This document shows, in pieces, positions 1-14,950 of a stretch of 64,000 nucleotides of DNA. The stretch spans positions 28,121,391-28,185,390 of the forward strand of contig NC_080048.1 of the NCBI RefSeq assembly GCF_026212465.1, in the 5' to 3' direction. The notes below the pieces were generated by a model. The model was not told the DNA's origin. It searched no databases and worked only from the letters and a program-made list of their open reading frames with translations. The stretch comes from Amaranthus tricolor. Its lineage: Eukaryota > Streptophyta > Magnoliopsida > Caryophyllales > Amaranthaceae. A program made the translations under genes and the position numbers. Position 1 is the stretch's first letter. Every line of letters begins with the position of its first letter.

Positions 1-1167
1 TTCAGTGCCGCTGGATTTGTTTGCTCAAGGATATTTGATGACCTTACCAGAAATGTTGCTCAACTTGATGCATTATCTCTTTCCATGAGAACTAATGTTG
101 GTGAAGCTTTTCTCTTTTTCCTTAATGTTTTTGTTTATTTGACTTTTACAAACAAATTTTTTTAACTTTACCCATTATTTGTGGTCATTGACATTGTGAC
201 TTAAGGGTCCATTTGATTAACGGTATTAATCGAGGGTAATGACAATGATTGGTAGTATTAATTTTCTTGATATGTATTATATTTTTTTCATGTGAATGAA
301 AGTTGATCATTAAAAAGTTGTATTGTTCACAGTTTTCCATTACTGCTTAATACTAAATGTTTAATTGGCAGTGTAGCGAATAAATTTTATGAAAAAATAA
401 TATTGTTGAAGAAAAATAAGCATTACCAATAAGTTTGTCAAGAAATATTCCTACTAAAATTACGCTAACTTTTCATACTATTCCTACCATTTAGTAACGG
501 TTATCAAACGGGCCACGCCAAAAATGGTAATGGGAATAGTACCACTACCCATTATGAAAAGTGATATATTCCTTTATTTAAAAAAAAAAAAAAACGAAGT
601 TTTATATCCTGTAATTCAACAGTTTTGAATGAATTTGCGCTTGTTTCTCTAATAAAATACTCTTTTTGTTTATCTCCAGGTAATACCACCAATTGTAAGA
701 GACGTAAGCAGGTCACTTCTTAGGAAGTTGGAACTAAAAGTTGCTATTCCATTGAATTTTGATGTTTTAACTATCTTTAACATGTTAGATGTTTGCCCTT
801 CACTTGAGATATTGCATCTAAAGGTTGGCTATTATTCTTGTTTTCTGGTTAAATTGTCTCATTGCAACTTGCAAGCTTTGAAAGAGATTTTTGTCTTCAA
901 CAGTTGAGTCCTTGGCTATACAACACAGAGAGACAACAACGAAGATCTTATGGGTATTGCTCTCACGCTGCGTTGAAAGAAGTCAAAATTGAAGGAATTA
1001 ATATTCATTTGATGACGTTTGTACCGTCCTTGCTCCAGACAGCTGTGGCTCTCCGCCAGATGATCATCATAACAGGCACTTCAAAAACCAAAAGCATGTT
1101 GACAAACTACCTGCAGGAACATATTAATAATAGTGTAGAATTGATCATCGAATGTAGTGATTTCTAA
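1..1167 (+). CDS. 3' end of an F-box/FBD-like (LRR) protein gene, 5' truncated by the window edge
   Basis: Three exons join in one frame: 1-96, 680-823 and 904-1167, with GT-AG introns of 583 and 80 bases, ending at a TAA. The first two exons encode leucine-rich text (PSLEILHLK). The last exon carries an FBD-like end (ALKEVKIEGINIHL, then LRQMIII). In plant F-box proteins of this family the FBD domain follows the leucine-rich repeats, and the N-terminal F-box recruits the SCF ubiquitin ligase; here the F-box would lie left of the window. No stop breaks the proposed splice. The alternative is a fragment of a pseudogene, since the N-terminus cannot be seen. The domain family is fairly secure, the exact splice sites less so. 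Confidence 0.6.
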
Positions 1168-1214
1168 TCTTATACTCGGTCTCATATTTACATTTTAACC
1201 TATATACTAATAAC

Positions 1215-3738
<2,524 letters not shown>

Positions 3739-4711
3739 CTACTCAACAATAAAATATCAAAACCAGAAATAGTTCAGAGGAAACATACATGATTTTTTAA
3801 ATTCATCATTTGGTACATAGACAACACCTAAAATACTTAGCAGTGCACGTCATATTAGCCATATAGGTTTATAAAAACATGATGGAAAATGATTCATTGC
3901 GTTGGTTGAAGAAAAGAAAAGAAACATGGTGCGCTTTGGAAATTGGACTTTCAAAAAGCGTAGTTTTCATATAACATTTTCCACAAAAAAAAAGGTTAAA
4001 TCAGAAGTTATATGAAAACTACGCTCCCTGCATTCCCTTAGAAGCTACAAGCTTCATCTGGGAAAATGTTGACCCCCCAAGAGGGCAATTGACCCTTTGG
4101 CTTGCAGTTCATGAAAAACTATTTTGACTCTGGAAAGGCTTGGAGTAATTAAACAAGCACAAGAACTTTTTCCGTTCTGTAATCTTGAAATTCAAAACCG
4201 TGCTACACATCCTGTTTACTTGTCAATTTACATGGAAACTGTGGATGATGATACTACAGCGGTGGAGAATTAGTGGTGTACTACATGGAGAATGTGGTAT
4301 ATTTATATTAGCATGGAGGGGACTTGCAAGGACCAAGAGAATGAAAAAGTAGTGGAGCTCTGTACAGTTTTGCATAATCTGGAGTATTTGATATATAAGA
4401 AATAAAATCAAATTTGAAAACTCAATACCAAATTGGAAAATTTTCTTATATTATAAAGGTAAGGGTTAGTACGTGGGCAAAGGTGTCACTAAATAACCAT
4501 AATCACTCCAATCATGATAAAATTGAGAAGATGAAAGCCGTTGTTGCTGTGACATCTTAAAGATTAATGCTAGCCCAAGTCATTGCTTAGATACACCATG
4601 ATATGATGGGGGTGCGATCCAACTATTGTGTCTCTTTTACTGTTATGTTGCTTTGTTGTGAAATATGCAAGTATTGTATTTCACTCGTGTGCAGCAACAG
4701 TAACTATGGAA
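3739..4711. other. Non-coding stretch between kinase exons and copia-1
   Basis: Apart from the inverted repeat at 3957-4025, no gene or element end is visible. If the kinase gene is intact, this is intron, and the copia-1 element at 4712 sits inside that intron. Confidence 0.45.
3957..4025. repeat. Perfect 19-bp inverted repeat (hairpin, 31-bp loop)
   Basis: AGCGTAGTTTTCATATAAC at 3957-3975 is exactly reverse-complemented at 4007-4025. A second, shorter pair (AACATTTTCC near 3973 and GGAAAATGTT near 4061) overlaps it. It could be the tip of a small foldback element or MITE just upstream of the kinase exons; no target-site duplication was recognised. Confidence 0.75.
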
Positions 4712-5243
4712 TGTTAGATTTATGACTTTAATTCCCAAAATCACATGTAAATCCATAAAATAATTAAACCTCAGATCATAGAAACATACCTTGCGAATCC
4801 ATAAGATTGTATGCGGAAGTCCTAATGGTATTATTTTTTAGGGTTTGCTTGTTATAACTTCCACCACTATGTTTTCCTTTTTTTGTGAAAAATAAAATGA
4901 TACTTTTCAATCACCCTTTTAACACTATAATGATGGGTATATATAGTATTAAGAGTTCTTTAAGTCTAATGGGCCACAATCCCATTATAACTTAATGAGT
5001 TATATTTATAAACACGTGGTGGGGCCATAACCGCTTATTAAATACTATAGCATAATATCTCTAATTTGTCCCGATCACCAAAAAATAAAGATATTATTAT
5101 GGTATCTACACAATATTATTTTCACGACATTATTGCCTTTAAGCCTATTTAATCTTTAATAAACCACTATATTATTGGCTATACTAATGACGATCCACAC
5201 ATTATTATTTAACATGTGTGACCCATATTACAAAGACCTTACA
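4712..5243 (-). repeat. copia-1 3' LTR (in element orientation)
   Basis: Starts TGTTAGATTT and ends CCTTACA on the plus strand. It matches 10365-10897 almost base for base. In element orientation this is the downstream LTR, next to the polypurine tract. Confidence 0.95.
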
Positions 5244-5253
5244 ATCTCCCACT
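5244..5253 (-). other. copia-1 polypurine tract
   Basis: Read on the minus strand this is AGTGGGAGAT directly abutting the LTR, the usual primer site for plus-strand DNA synthesis. A similar purine-rich string lies beside the pol stop near 5621. Confidence 0.75.
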
Positions 5254-5624
5254 GGGTCGCATATGTTTCCTTAAATGTGTCATACCTTATGAGCTCAATT
5301 ATATCATCATTACCTCAGGCAACACAATCTCGTCCATCAATCTCATCAATATAGGACCAATGCAGCTTTCATTATGATAAACACAATTTGACCACCAATG
5401 ATCACACATATTAACATGATTAAATGACATAGATCAATCATAAAAAAAAAATGTAGCATGAAAAACACATGAATGTGGCTTACACATGTCGATTTTCAAC
5501 TGGCCTACTTAAAAAAAAATTTTCAACTGTAATGTTCGGTAAGAAACTGTCTAATTACACAACTTTATTTTGATCAGAAAATAAAACTTAACATGTAATC
5601 AGTCTTTATGACAACCAACTCCCA

Positions 5625-8600
5625 CTAAACTCCAGAATCCTTAAAATCTATTACTCCCGTGTGAGTAATATGCTCATGAAAAACTTTAGGCGGGAGACCT
5701 TTTGTTAGAGGATCTGCCAACATAGAGTTTGTGTCAATTTTCACAATTGAAATTTCCCTTAACCGAACTCTTTCTTTAGTGGCTCGATACTTTATTTTGA
5801 TGTGCTTTGACTTAATCGAGCTACTATTATCATTTGAATACAGTACTGCCGACTTGTTGTCACAATAAATCTTTATAGGCTTTTCAACCTCATTACTATT
5901 TGCAGCCCAGTGACAAAGTTGCGTAACCATAATCCCTGATTTGATGTAACAAAACAAGCAATGAATTCTGCCTCCATGGTAGAAGTAGCTATAATTTCCT
6001 GCTTAACACTTTTCCACGATATCGCACCACCAGCTAGCAGATATACATAACCTGTGGTGGATTTACTAGTGTCTTGACATCCCGCAAAGTCAGAGTCAGA
6101 GTATCCAACGACCTCCAAGTTATTTGATCTTTTATAGGTGAGCATATAGTTCCTTGTTCGCCTAAGATATCTCATTACCCTTTTGGCTGCTTTCCAATGG
6201 CCCATTCCTGGATTACTGAGATATCTGCCTAACATTCCGACAATGTATGCTATATCTGGACGCGTACAAACCTGAGCATACATTAGACTTCCCACACATG
6301 ACGCGTAGGGAATCTTCTGCTTCTCCTGTCTTTCCAGATGACTCTTAGGGCATTGCTCGATACTGAATTTGTCTCCCTTAGAAATAGGGGTATCTCCTGG
6401 CTTACAATATTCCATGTCAAATTTCTTTAAGACTTTATCGATATAGTTCCTTTGTGATAACCGTAGAGTATATTGTGATCTATTACGCAATATCTCAATT
6501 CCTAATACAAAGGAGGCTTCACCAAGATCTTTCATCTCAAAATTCTTTGATAGAAATTTCTTGGTTGCGTAGAGCATGCCTGTATCATTAGTCGCTAATA
6601 GAATGTCATCGACATATAAAACCAAGAAGATCATCTTACTCCCACTGAACTTATGATACACACAATCATCAACAACATTTTGCTCGAACCCAAATGAGAG
6701 AATGACTTGGTGGAACTTGTAGTACCATTGACGAGATGCTTGCTTAAGCCCATAGATGAATTTCTTTAACTTACAAACCATATTTTTTGAATCTCCTGAT
6801 ACAAAATTTTCTGGTTGTAACATATAGATTGTTTCAACTATGTCACCATTGAGGAACGCCGTCTTTACATCCATCTGATGTAATTCAAGGTCAAAATGTG
6901 CAACAAGTGCCATGATTATTCTAAAAGAATCTTTCGATGATACAGGAGAAAAAGTCTCTTTATAATCAACACCTTCCTTTTGAGTATAACCCTTAGCCAC
7001 AAGACGTGCCTTATACCTCATCACATTACCTTGCGAGTCCCTTTTAATTTTAAATATCCATTTACAACCAATGGGTTTCGCGCCTTCTGGTAATGGGATA
7101 AGTTCCCAAACTTTATTGTCATGCATAGAATTATACTCTTCGTTCATTGCGCTAATCCATTTATCCGAATAGGAACTTTTCATGGCTTCACGGAAGTTGA
7201 TAGGCTCATCTTCCATTAGACCACCACTTTCTTCATGTTCCAGGAGATAGACAATGTAATCATCTGGAATTGCACTTCTCCTTTCTCTAATGGAACGACG
7301 CAATGGGACTTGTACTTGTTGCTCTTGTTCTTGAGGTTGTTGAATTTGTTCATCATGAACAGGACCTTCTATTTCATTAGGAGGAATAACAACATTGTCT
7401 TGCTGAGGTTCCTCATCTGTTTCCTGAAAACCATCTTTATGAATCGTTTCAGGAATTGAAACTGATTCTTCCTCAAAGACAGTGTCTCTTACTTTATTCT
7501 TCTCCCCAAATGAAATATCCTCAAAGAACACAGCAGTTCCCGTCTCAAATATAACTTTAGTAGTAAGATCATAAAATTTATAACCCCTGGATCTTTCCGA
7601 GTAACCAATAAAGTAGCAGCTAACTGTTTTGGAGTCCAGTTTCTTTTCATGTGGCCTATATGGTCGTGCTTCAGCTGGGCATCCCCATATATGAAAATGC
7701 TTCAGACTTGGCTTTCGCCCAGTCCAAAGTTCATAAGGTGTTTTAGCAACTGCTTTAGTTGGAACTCGGTTAAGAATGTGAGCTGCAGTCTTTAGTGCCT
7801 CACCCCAGAGGGAATCTGGTAAGACTGAATGGCAAATCATGCTTCTTACCATGTCCTTAAGGGTTCTGTTTCGTCGTTCAGCCACTCCATTCATGCTGGG
7901 TGATCCCGGCATAGTGTACTGAGGCACAATCCCACATTCCTCTAGGTATCTTGCAAATGGTCCTGGACGTTGTTCACCTGTACCGTCATTCCTACCATAG
8001 TATTCTCCACCGCGGTCGGATCTGATGTTCTTTATGCGTTTATTGAGTTGATTTTCAACTTCAGCTTTATACGCTTTGAACACATCCAAGACTTGAGATT
8101 TTTCATAAATAAGAAACAAGTATGCATATCTAGAGTAATCATCAATGAATGATACAAAATATTCTTGCCAATTCCAAGATGGAGTTGGAAAACGCCCACA
8201 TATATCTGTATGTACCAATTCTAATGCTTCTACGGCTCTGTATGCACCTGATTTCTTAGACTTGGTTTGCTTACCTTTAATGCACGCAACACAATTATCA
8301 ATACTTGTGAAATCAATGGGGTTAAGGATCCCATCAGACACTAAACGCTTAACTCTATTTATAGAGATGTGACCTAGACGTTTGTGCCACAATTCACCTG
8401 ATTGTGCATTATCAATTCTACGCTTAGTACCACGTGTTTCAACATTCAGGCTTTGATTATAAGAAACTACAGTATCAAGCATATATAGATTGTCATAAGT
8501 ATTAAATGATCCTGTCCCAATTTCATTCGAATTAAAAGACAATGTAACTTTATAGTTTCCAAAAGAACAACAATATCCTAATTTGTCCAAATAAGAAACA

Positions 8601-8893
8601 GAAACCAAATTCCGCCTAAAAGACGGTACAATAAAAGTGTCTTTCAAATCCAAATAAAAACCAGAACTTAACAACAATCTAAAATGCCCTATAGCTTCCA
8701 CCGCCACCGCTTTTCCATCACCCACGTAGATGTATCTTTCACCATCAGTTGGCTTGCGGTTGCTCAGACAGCCCTGCATAGAAAGACTTATGTTAGATGT
8801 AGCACCGGAGTCTAACCACCAAGTGTTTCTTGGTACTGAAGCTAAATTGTTTTCAGAACAAACCAGAATAAAGGTTGTACCTTTCTTTGCCTT
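5625..8893 (-). pseudogene. copia-1 pol: protease, integrase, reverse transcriptase, RNase H (one frameshift)
   Basis: Minus-strand reading shows the aspartic protease motif (WWLDSGAT, near 8815), the GAG-pre-integrase zinc-binding motif (LWHKRLGH), and integrase core text ([20 protein letters not shown], then [15 protein letters not shown]). The reverse transcriptase follows ([17 protein letters not shown], the active-site YVDDILL) and then RNase H ([18 protein letters not shown]). The main open frame spans 8779-5873. The final part of RNase H continues in another frame (ending CDNKSAV then ADPLTKGLP) to a TAG at 5625-5627, so a frameshift lies at about 5880-5940. The protease segment is joined upstream to gag in the same frame but separated by a TAG at 8894-8896. 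Domain order and motifs are secure; the finer copia lineage was not assigned. Confidence 0.93.
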
Positions 8894-9728
8894 CTAGGCC
8901 TGGTATTTAGCACAATCTTTCTTTAGGTGTCCAGATTTTTTACAGAAGAAACAATTAATTATATTTTCCTTAGGTTTCTTCTGCTCAGGACCTTTAGCAG
9001 CTTCATCCTTATAGGGAATTTTCTTTCTCTTTTTACCTTTATCTTTAGAGTTACTAGCCAGATGAGCACTCTCTATCTTATTTCGTTTCAACCTCTCTTC
9101 CTCTTGCACACAGAATGAAATGAGCTCATTAAGAGACCATTTCTCCCTTTGACAGTTGTAACTGACCTTGAAGGGATCAAATGCATTTGGGAGAGAGTTC
9201 AAGATTATATGTACGAGGATATCTTCTGATATTTCGATCTTTAATGTCTTGAGTTTTGAAACAATATGAGACATTTCCATAATGTACTCCCTTATGTTTC
9301 CTTTTCCTGAATACCGTTTGGAAGTAAAACTGCTTAACAACAAGCTTATTTTCCGCCTTATCGCTTTTAATAAAGCGTTTCTCAATTTCAGTAAGGAAAT
9401 CCTTGGCATTTGTAACCTCATCGGACACAACGCCTCTAAAAGATTATGGAATGCCGCGCTTTATGATCATTAGACTTAGGCGATTCGAGCCATCCCACTT
9501 CTCATAGTACCTTTTATCCTCAGCGGTACTATCATCTGTAAGAGAAGGGGGTTGTTCTACTCTAAATGCCAAGTCTAGATCCATGCAGCCTAGAGTGATT
9601 TGAACATTCTCCTTCCATTCCTTAAAATTAGTACCGGTTAGGACTGGAATAGAGTTCAAGTTGGTAGATATACTTGAAAAATTAACTGAAAAAGGAACAA
9701 AAACCAAACAATATAAATATTTGCTCAC
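8894..9728 (-). pseudogene. copia-1 gag (two nonsense codons, one frameshift)
   Basis: The reading starts at 9728 and continues through typical copia gag text (LTGTNFKEWKENVQITLG). A TAA lies just after RGIP near 9447, and a frameshift at roughly 9310-9335. After that the text ends in a CX2CX4HX4C zinc knuckle (CFFCKKSGHLKKDC) and a TAG at 8894-8896, where the family usually continues into the protease. The zinc knuckle binds element RNA during particle assembly. The three lesions are independent, so the copy is dead unless complemented by another copy. Confidence 0.88.
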
Positions 9729-9879
9729 TTAGAACTTTATATAACAATTCAAATAATTGTCAAAAACCCATCACAAGATATCAAACGCATCATTAATACC
9801 AAGTCTTTGGAGAGTAATATTAACTGCTAGCAATACTCTTGTTGCAACAATCAAACATTAATGATAATATATGTGCAAA

Positions 9880-10215
9880 AAATAAATCCTCCTTTGGGTT
9901 GATTCATGAACCACATATTTCACTTGATAATCATTACATGTTTATCGTCGTAAATGTACATATATCTGGCCAAATATTAACCTTCCTTTGGGCCGACTAA
10001 TATTCGCACATAATTATACATACATGCATTCAATCTTTCTCATAAGTTGTCTACATAACCGGGATCACTTTGGTGATATTTTATTTCAACAAGCTTAATC
10101 AAAATAGTGAACATTTATTATTTGTCAAACATACATTATTATCACCACATGTGTGTTTAAATTTTGGCCAAATAATAATCTTCCTTTGGGCCGACTATTA
10201 CTTGCACGAAATTAA
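9880..10215 (-). repeat. Repeated motif in the copia-1 untranslated leader
   Basis: A block of about 40 bases beginning GGCCAAATA and containing CTTCCTTTGGGCCGACTA occurs near 9968-10012 and again near 10164-10208, with a weaker third copy near 9886. Short satellite motifs (GGTGATATT and GGTAACATATT) follow the copies at similar spacing. It lies between the primer binding site and gag, so it would be in the 5' leader of the element RNA, where packaging signals usually sit; that role is only a guess. Confidence 0.65.
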
Positions 10216-10350
10216 ATACACACATCTCAATATTTTAAATCTAATAATCTATACAAAAGAGGTTACTCTGGTAACATATTATATCGATTAATTAGTCTAA
10301 AAATTGAGGCAAAATTTTATTTTATATTATATTATATTTATTTATTCATA

Positions 10351-10362
10351 TATCTGATACCA
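10351..10362 (-). other. copia-1 primer binding site (initiator tRNA-Met)
   Basis: Reverse-complemented, this reads TGGTATCAGATA, two bases inside the 5' LTR. TGGTATCAGA is the classical complement to the 3' end of plant initiator tRNA-Met used by most copia elements. Confidence 0.85.
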
Positions 10363-10364
10363 AT

Positions 10365-10897
10365 TGTTAGATTTATGACTTTAATTCCTAAAATCACATG
10401 TAAATCCATAAAATAATTAAACCTCAGATCATAGAAACATACCTTGCGAATCCATAAGATTGTATGCGGAAGCCCTAATGGTATTACTTCTTTAGGGTTT
10501 GCTTGTTATAACTTCCACCACTATGTTTTTTTTTTTTTGTGAAAAATAAAATGATACTTTTCAATCACCCTTTTAACACTATAATGATGGGTATATATAG
10601 TATTAAGAGTTCTTTAAGTCTAATGGGCCACAATCCCATTATAACTTAATGAGTTATATTTATAAACACGTGGTGGGGCCATAACCGCTTATTAAATACT
10701 TTAGCATAATATCTCTAATTTGTCCCAATCACCAAAAAATAAAGATATTATTATGGTATCTACACAATATTATTTTCACGACATTATTGCCTTTAAGCCT
10801 ATTTAATCTTTAATAAACCACTATATTATTGGCTATACTAATGACGATCCACACATTATTATTTAACATGTGTGACCCATATTACAAAGACCTTACA
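10365..10897 (-). repeat. copia-1 5' LTR (in element orientation)
   Basis: Begins TGTTAGATTT and ends CCTTACA on the plus strand, matching 4712-5243. In element orientation it is the promoter-bearing LTR, followed by the primer binding site at 10362-10351. Confidence 0.95.
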
Positions 10898-10902
10898 TGG
10901 AA

Positions 10903-11545
10903 CTGCTCTGCGGCTATTCTGTGGAGTGCGCAGCAATATAGTGAGAAGACAACAGTATAACGTAACAAGTAGCTGTGTATGACCATTGCTATAGGTCCAA
11001 CAGGGAGTGCAGGCTAATTGAGGCTGTGTCCATGCCGTGGTTGTGGGTGGTGACTAGTGGGTGCTAAGTATGTTTGGAGAAGGACAGATATACTTGAAGT
11101 GCTACCCCTGCTGTGTGCTGCGATGTAGATATAGCAAAACCAAAGCAACTACACTCGGGTATGACATATAGGTTGGTGACAGGAGGGTACTATGGGTCGA
11201 ATTGGTTGGACTGCAGCAATTCTGAAGGCTGATCCATGCATGCAACGTGCAGCATTGAAGGTATTTGACAAGCAGACCTACCAACATAAGAGGTACAGAG
11301 TGTGTTCAGAAAGTATGCAAATGGAACCATATAGCGAGAAGACTGTTGGTGTGTTGCGTTTTGGTGTTACTGTTTTGGTATGTTTACTACATAAAGAATG
11401 TGAAAATGTAAGCAGACTGTGAGAAGATAGTGTGTATAAGAGGGAGTGTAAAGCAATAATTGTGTGCTGTTGTGCCACATGGGCAAAGAATAAAAGCAAT
11501 AATCGTGAAATTGAGGAACCATTCATATTCGTGGGTCATTGGCAC
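10903..11545. other. No gene recognised
   Basis: Relatively GC-balanced sequence on the far side of copia-1. Short open frames on both strands show no domain. It is contiguous in origin with the sequence just left of 4712. Confidence 0.4.
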
Positions 11546-11550
11546 TAGAG

Positions 11551-11960
11551 TTGTTCAAAACAAACCCGACCCGAAAATCCGACCCGGAATCGAAAATTAT
11601 CCGACCCGAAAAATGTAAGTTTTTAGGTTTACCGAACCGCAATTATCCGAACCGATACTTCACTCGAACCGTTTGATAACCGAAAAGGGCAAAATCGAAC
11701 TCGAACTGCAACCGAATTTTATAACCGACATATAAACCTTAACCGATGTTACCCGAACTGAACAGTGATCGACCCGAGTCAAATCCGACCCGAATTATGC
11801 ACGTAACCGAATGTAACCTGACTAAAACCGATTAAGATCGAACTGTTTTTAACCCGAACTGATACAAACCCGATCAATTATTAATCGAACTGTTTTTAAC
11901 CCGAACTGATACAAACCCGAACCGATTGTAAATCGAACTGTTATAAATCCGAATCAAATT
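11551..11960. repeat. hAT-like subterminal repeat region (degenerate CCGAACCGA / ACCCGACCCG motifs)
   Basis: Starts TAGAGTTGTTCAAAACAAACCC and continues as hundreds of bases of short, degenerate ACCCGACCCGAA, ATCGAACTGTTTTTAACCC and similar units. One about 50-base unit (ATCGAACTGTTTTTAACC to CAAACCCG) is repeated nearly exactly near 11838 and 11884. Many plant non-autonomous hAT elements have ends of exactly this kind. I could not find the matching right terminus; it may have been lost in or near the adjoining TA microsatellite. Confidence 0.55.
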
Positions 11961-12054
11961 TTCACCTAATTTTAGCAAATTAAGTCCAATTGCAGTTTTC
12001 TAATAATACGGAAAAAGGAAGAACACAAGTTCTATACAGAAGAGATTGCATACA

Positions 12055-12224
<170 letters not shown>

Positions 12225-12261
12225 CTATTAAGTGTGATTTACTTTTGTTAATTAAGTTTTA

Positions 12262-12350
12262 AGTCCAGTGGCAGTTTTGTAATTTTTTAAAGTTCAAGGG
12301 CAAAATGGTAATTTCGTTGGGGGTGGAGATAAAATGAAAAAGGGTGGCGA
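12262..12350. repeat. Dispersed repeat, copy A (pair at 42742-42838)
   Basis: TTTTAAGTCCAGTGGCAG, AATTTTTTAAAGTTCA, then GTAATTTC, GATAAAATGAAAA and GGTGGCGA occur in the same order and spacing at 42742-42838. A fragment of the opening motif also appears near 11980. It is probably a piece of an unrecognised transposon end. Confidence 0.6.
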
Positions 12351-12779
12351 TGTTTAACAACACCCGTTTTATTACCCCTATTAATTACCCTCAATTTCCA
12401 AACAAATTAAAAGCCCAATGCCCCAATGTCGAACATTTACAGTCGAAGGCAGGAAGCAAAACACCAAGACCCAAACAGAAACGACCAAACCCTCTGTCAT
12501 CTGACCTGCACTGGCGACCGGCGTCCACCACAGCACCACTTCTTACTCCACCACTCCACCGGCGTACATCACTGTCTTTTGTTGGACCATTTATGATTTC
12601 TCTTGTTTAAGGTTATTTTTTTCTTTTTTCTTTACAATTTTTTGTCATTTAATCTTATGTTGAAATTAATCAAATTAATTGAAAGTAATTCATTTCTAAT
12701 GTTGGAATGATGATGATGTAAATGAGGTAAGAAACCCAATATCATATTATGATGTAAATGATGTGATGAGGTAAGAAGA

Positions 12780-14950
12780 ACTTATATTCAAAGAGGTTCA
12801 TATCAACCTCATAAAAAATCTTATCTGCAAACTTTAAATTATGGATTCGCACGTCGATTTAAAGAAGAGTGGTATTTTAAGTATTCTAATTGATTAGAAT
12901 ATAATCCTAAAAATGATGCTTGTTATTGCTTGTTTTGTTATTTGTTTGCAAGCGAAAGTGAAACTTCAAGTTTCCAAGGAAGAGAGGCATTCACTAGTGT
13001 TGGGTTTAGGACTTGGAATAATATTAAAAGATTTGATACACATATTAGTGGTGTAAATAGTACTCATAATAAATGTGTAAAAAGATGTGAAGATCTTAGA
13101 TGCAAAATCAATCCATACAAGCTACTCTTCATAAACAATTTGAGCAAGTTAAGATTGATTATAAGAATCGTTTGAATGCATCTATAGATATTGCTAGATT
13201 ACTTTTGATTTCTGGATTACCTTTCCGAGGTCATGATGAAAGTGAAACATCCTTAAAGAAAGGTAATATTCTTACTTTCTTAGAGTTTTTTGCTGGAAAA
13301 AATGAAAGTGTTGGTAGTGTTGCTTTGAAAAATTTTCCCATTAATAATCAAATGACATCCCTTTCAACTCAAAAAGACATTATCAATGCTTGTTATAAAG
13401 AGACCATTAATGCCACTCTTGAGGAACTTGGAGATGATTATTTTGCTATTTTAGTACATGAATCCCGTGATGTGTCTTGTAAGCAACAAATGGGTCTTTT
13501 TTTGAGGTGTGTTGATAAAAGGGGATTTATCATGGAGAGGTTAGTTGGTCTTGCTCATGTTACTAGCACTACCGATGAGTCACTCAAAGGAACAATTTAT
13601 TCTATGCTTGATCAGTTATCTTTGAGTCCATCTCGTATAAGGAGGCAAGGTTACGATGGAGCAAGCAATATGAGAGGTCATGTACATGGGCTTAGGACAT
13701 TAATTCAGGAGGATTGTTCATCGGCTCACTATGTACACTGTTTTGCTCACCAACTTCAGTTCACTCTTGTTAAGGTTGCACACAAACATGTTGATGTTGA
13801 GCGTCTTATTGATTTGATTCAGCTCACTTTAAACACTATTGTTGTTTCTTATAAACGTAGAGATGAGTTTCGAAAAAAACAAGCCGAGATGGTTGAAAGA
13901 ACATTACATAAAGGTGAGCTTATAACTGGAAAGGGTTTAAATCAAGAAGTTGGTCTTCAAAGACCTGGGGATACTAGTTGGGGTACACATTTTAAAACCT
14001 TTTGCAATTTCATTAGTATGTTTTCACCAATTGTTGATGTGCTTGATGCTCTTGTTCTTGTGGGAGATGATGATATAGCTAAAACTCAAGCTATTTTGGA
14101 TGGTATTCAAACTTTTGATTTTGCTTTCATGGTACATTTCATGAAATTAGTGATGGGAATTACATATCCATTTAGTCTATCTTTGCAAAGAAGAGATCAA
14201 GATATTGTGAATGCTATAAGATTGCTTCATACTGCTAAGAGACAATTTCAGATGACTAGGGATGAAGGTTGGGATTCTCTGATGAATAATGTGACTTCTT
14301 TTTGTGTAAAACATGATATTGAAATTCCTAACATGGATGAGCTTGCCCCTTTACGAACTCAAGGAAAATCAAAGAGAAGACGTTTAGATGTGACACTTGA
14401 GCACTATTATCGTGTTAATGTTTTCTACACAATTCTTGATATGCAAATGTAAGAACTTGATAGTCATTTTCCTGAGAATAGTACAGAGTTACTTATCGGA
14501 ATTGCTTGTTTGAATCCGGCTAATTCATTTTCCAATTATAACAAAGAGTAGGTACTCAAAATGGCTAAACTTCATCCCGATGGTTTTGATGATCTGGCCA
14601 TTAACTGTCTTAGTTTTGAGTTAGACGCTTTTGTTGGTAATTTTGCAACTAATGACAGATTTTCAAACTTGGCCACTCTTGGTGAATTCTCTAAAACGTT
14701 GATCCGTACCAATTTGTATAAGTTGTGCCCAACTTTTTTTAAGCTTTTGAAGTTGGCATTGATTTTGCCGGTATCCACTGCGACCGTTTAAAGAGTGTTC
14801 TCTACAATGAAGTTTATCAAGTCCGACTTACGCAACAAAATTTGTGATGAGTTTTTGAGTGATGTTATTGTAACTTATTTTGAGTGTGATTTGTTTCATA
14901 GTTTGTCAAATGATGACATTATGCGTCGCTTCCAAAATATGAAAATGTGA
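12780..14950 (+). pseudogene. hAT transposase with TTF-type zinc finger / DUF4371, degenerate
   Basis: Coding text starts near 12785 (YIQRGSYQPHKK) and runs into a TTF zinc finger: RRFKEEWYFKY, a TGA at 12891-12893 where the family has Trp, then DACYCLFCYLF and TWNNIKRFDTHISG. A frameshift near 13100 leads into the long open frame 13100-14452. That frame carries DUF4371 and RNase H-like hAT text (GYDGASNMRGH, YVHCFAHQLQ, GDTSWGTHF). After stops at 14451, 14551 and 14791 the C-terminal hAT dimerisation domain is still legible (LALILPVSTATV, RVFSTMKFIKSDLRN). Transposases of this class cut and paste DNA as dimers. A string typical of hAT right ends (GATCCGCCCCTG) lies at 15157-15168; the left end was not located. 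Confidence 0.88.

Larger units (their letters stand above)
4712..10897 (-). mobile_element. Complete Ty1/copia LTR retrotransposon (copia-1), minus orientation
   Basis: Two near-identical LTRs (4712-5243 and 10365-10897) begin TG and end CA and bound a 6.2-kb element. The five bases outside both ends are TGGAA (4707-4711 and 10898-10902), a perfect target-site duplication. On the minus strand the order is LTR, tRNA-iMet primer binding site, leader, gag, protease, integrase, reverse transcriptase, RNase H, polypurine tract, LTR; integrase before reverse transcriptase defines copia. By eye the LTRs differ at about eight bases plus a one-base indel, so insertion was fairly recent. Gag carries two stops and a frameshift and pol carries one frameshift, so this copy cannot be autonomous. 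Confidence 0.95.

Noticed and set aside
11192..11526. Overlapping ORFs on both strands between copia-1 and the hAT-like repeats
   Set aside because: Short, mutually overlapping and without family resemblance; more likely chance frames.
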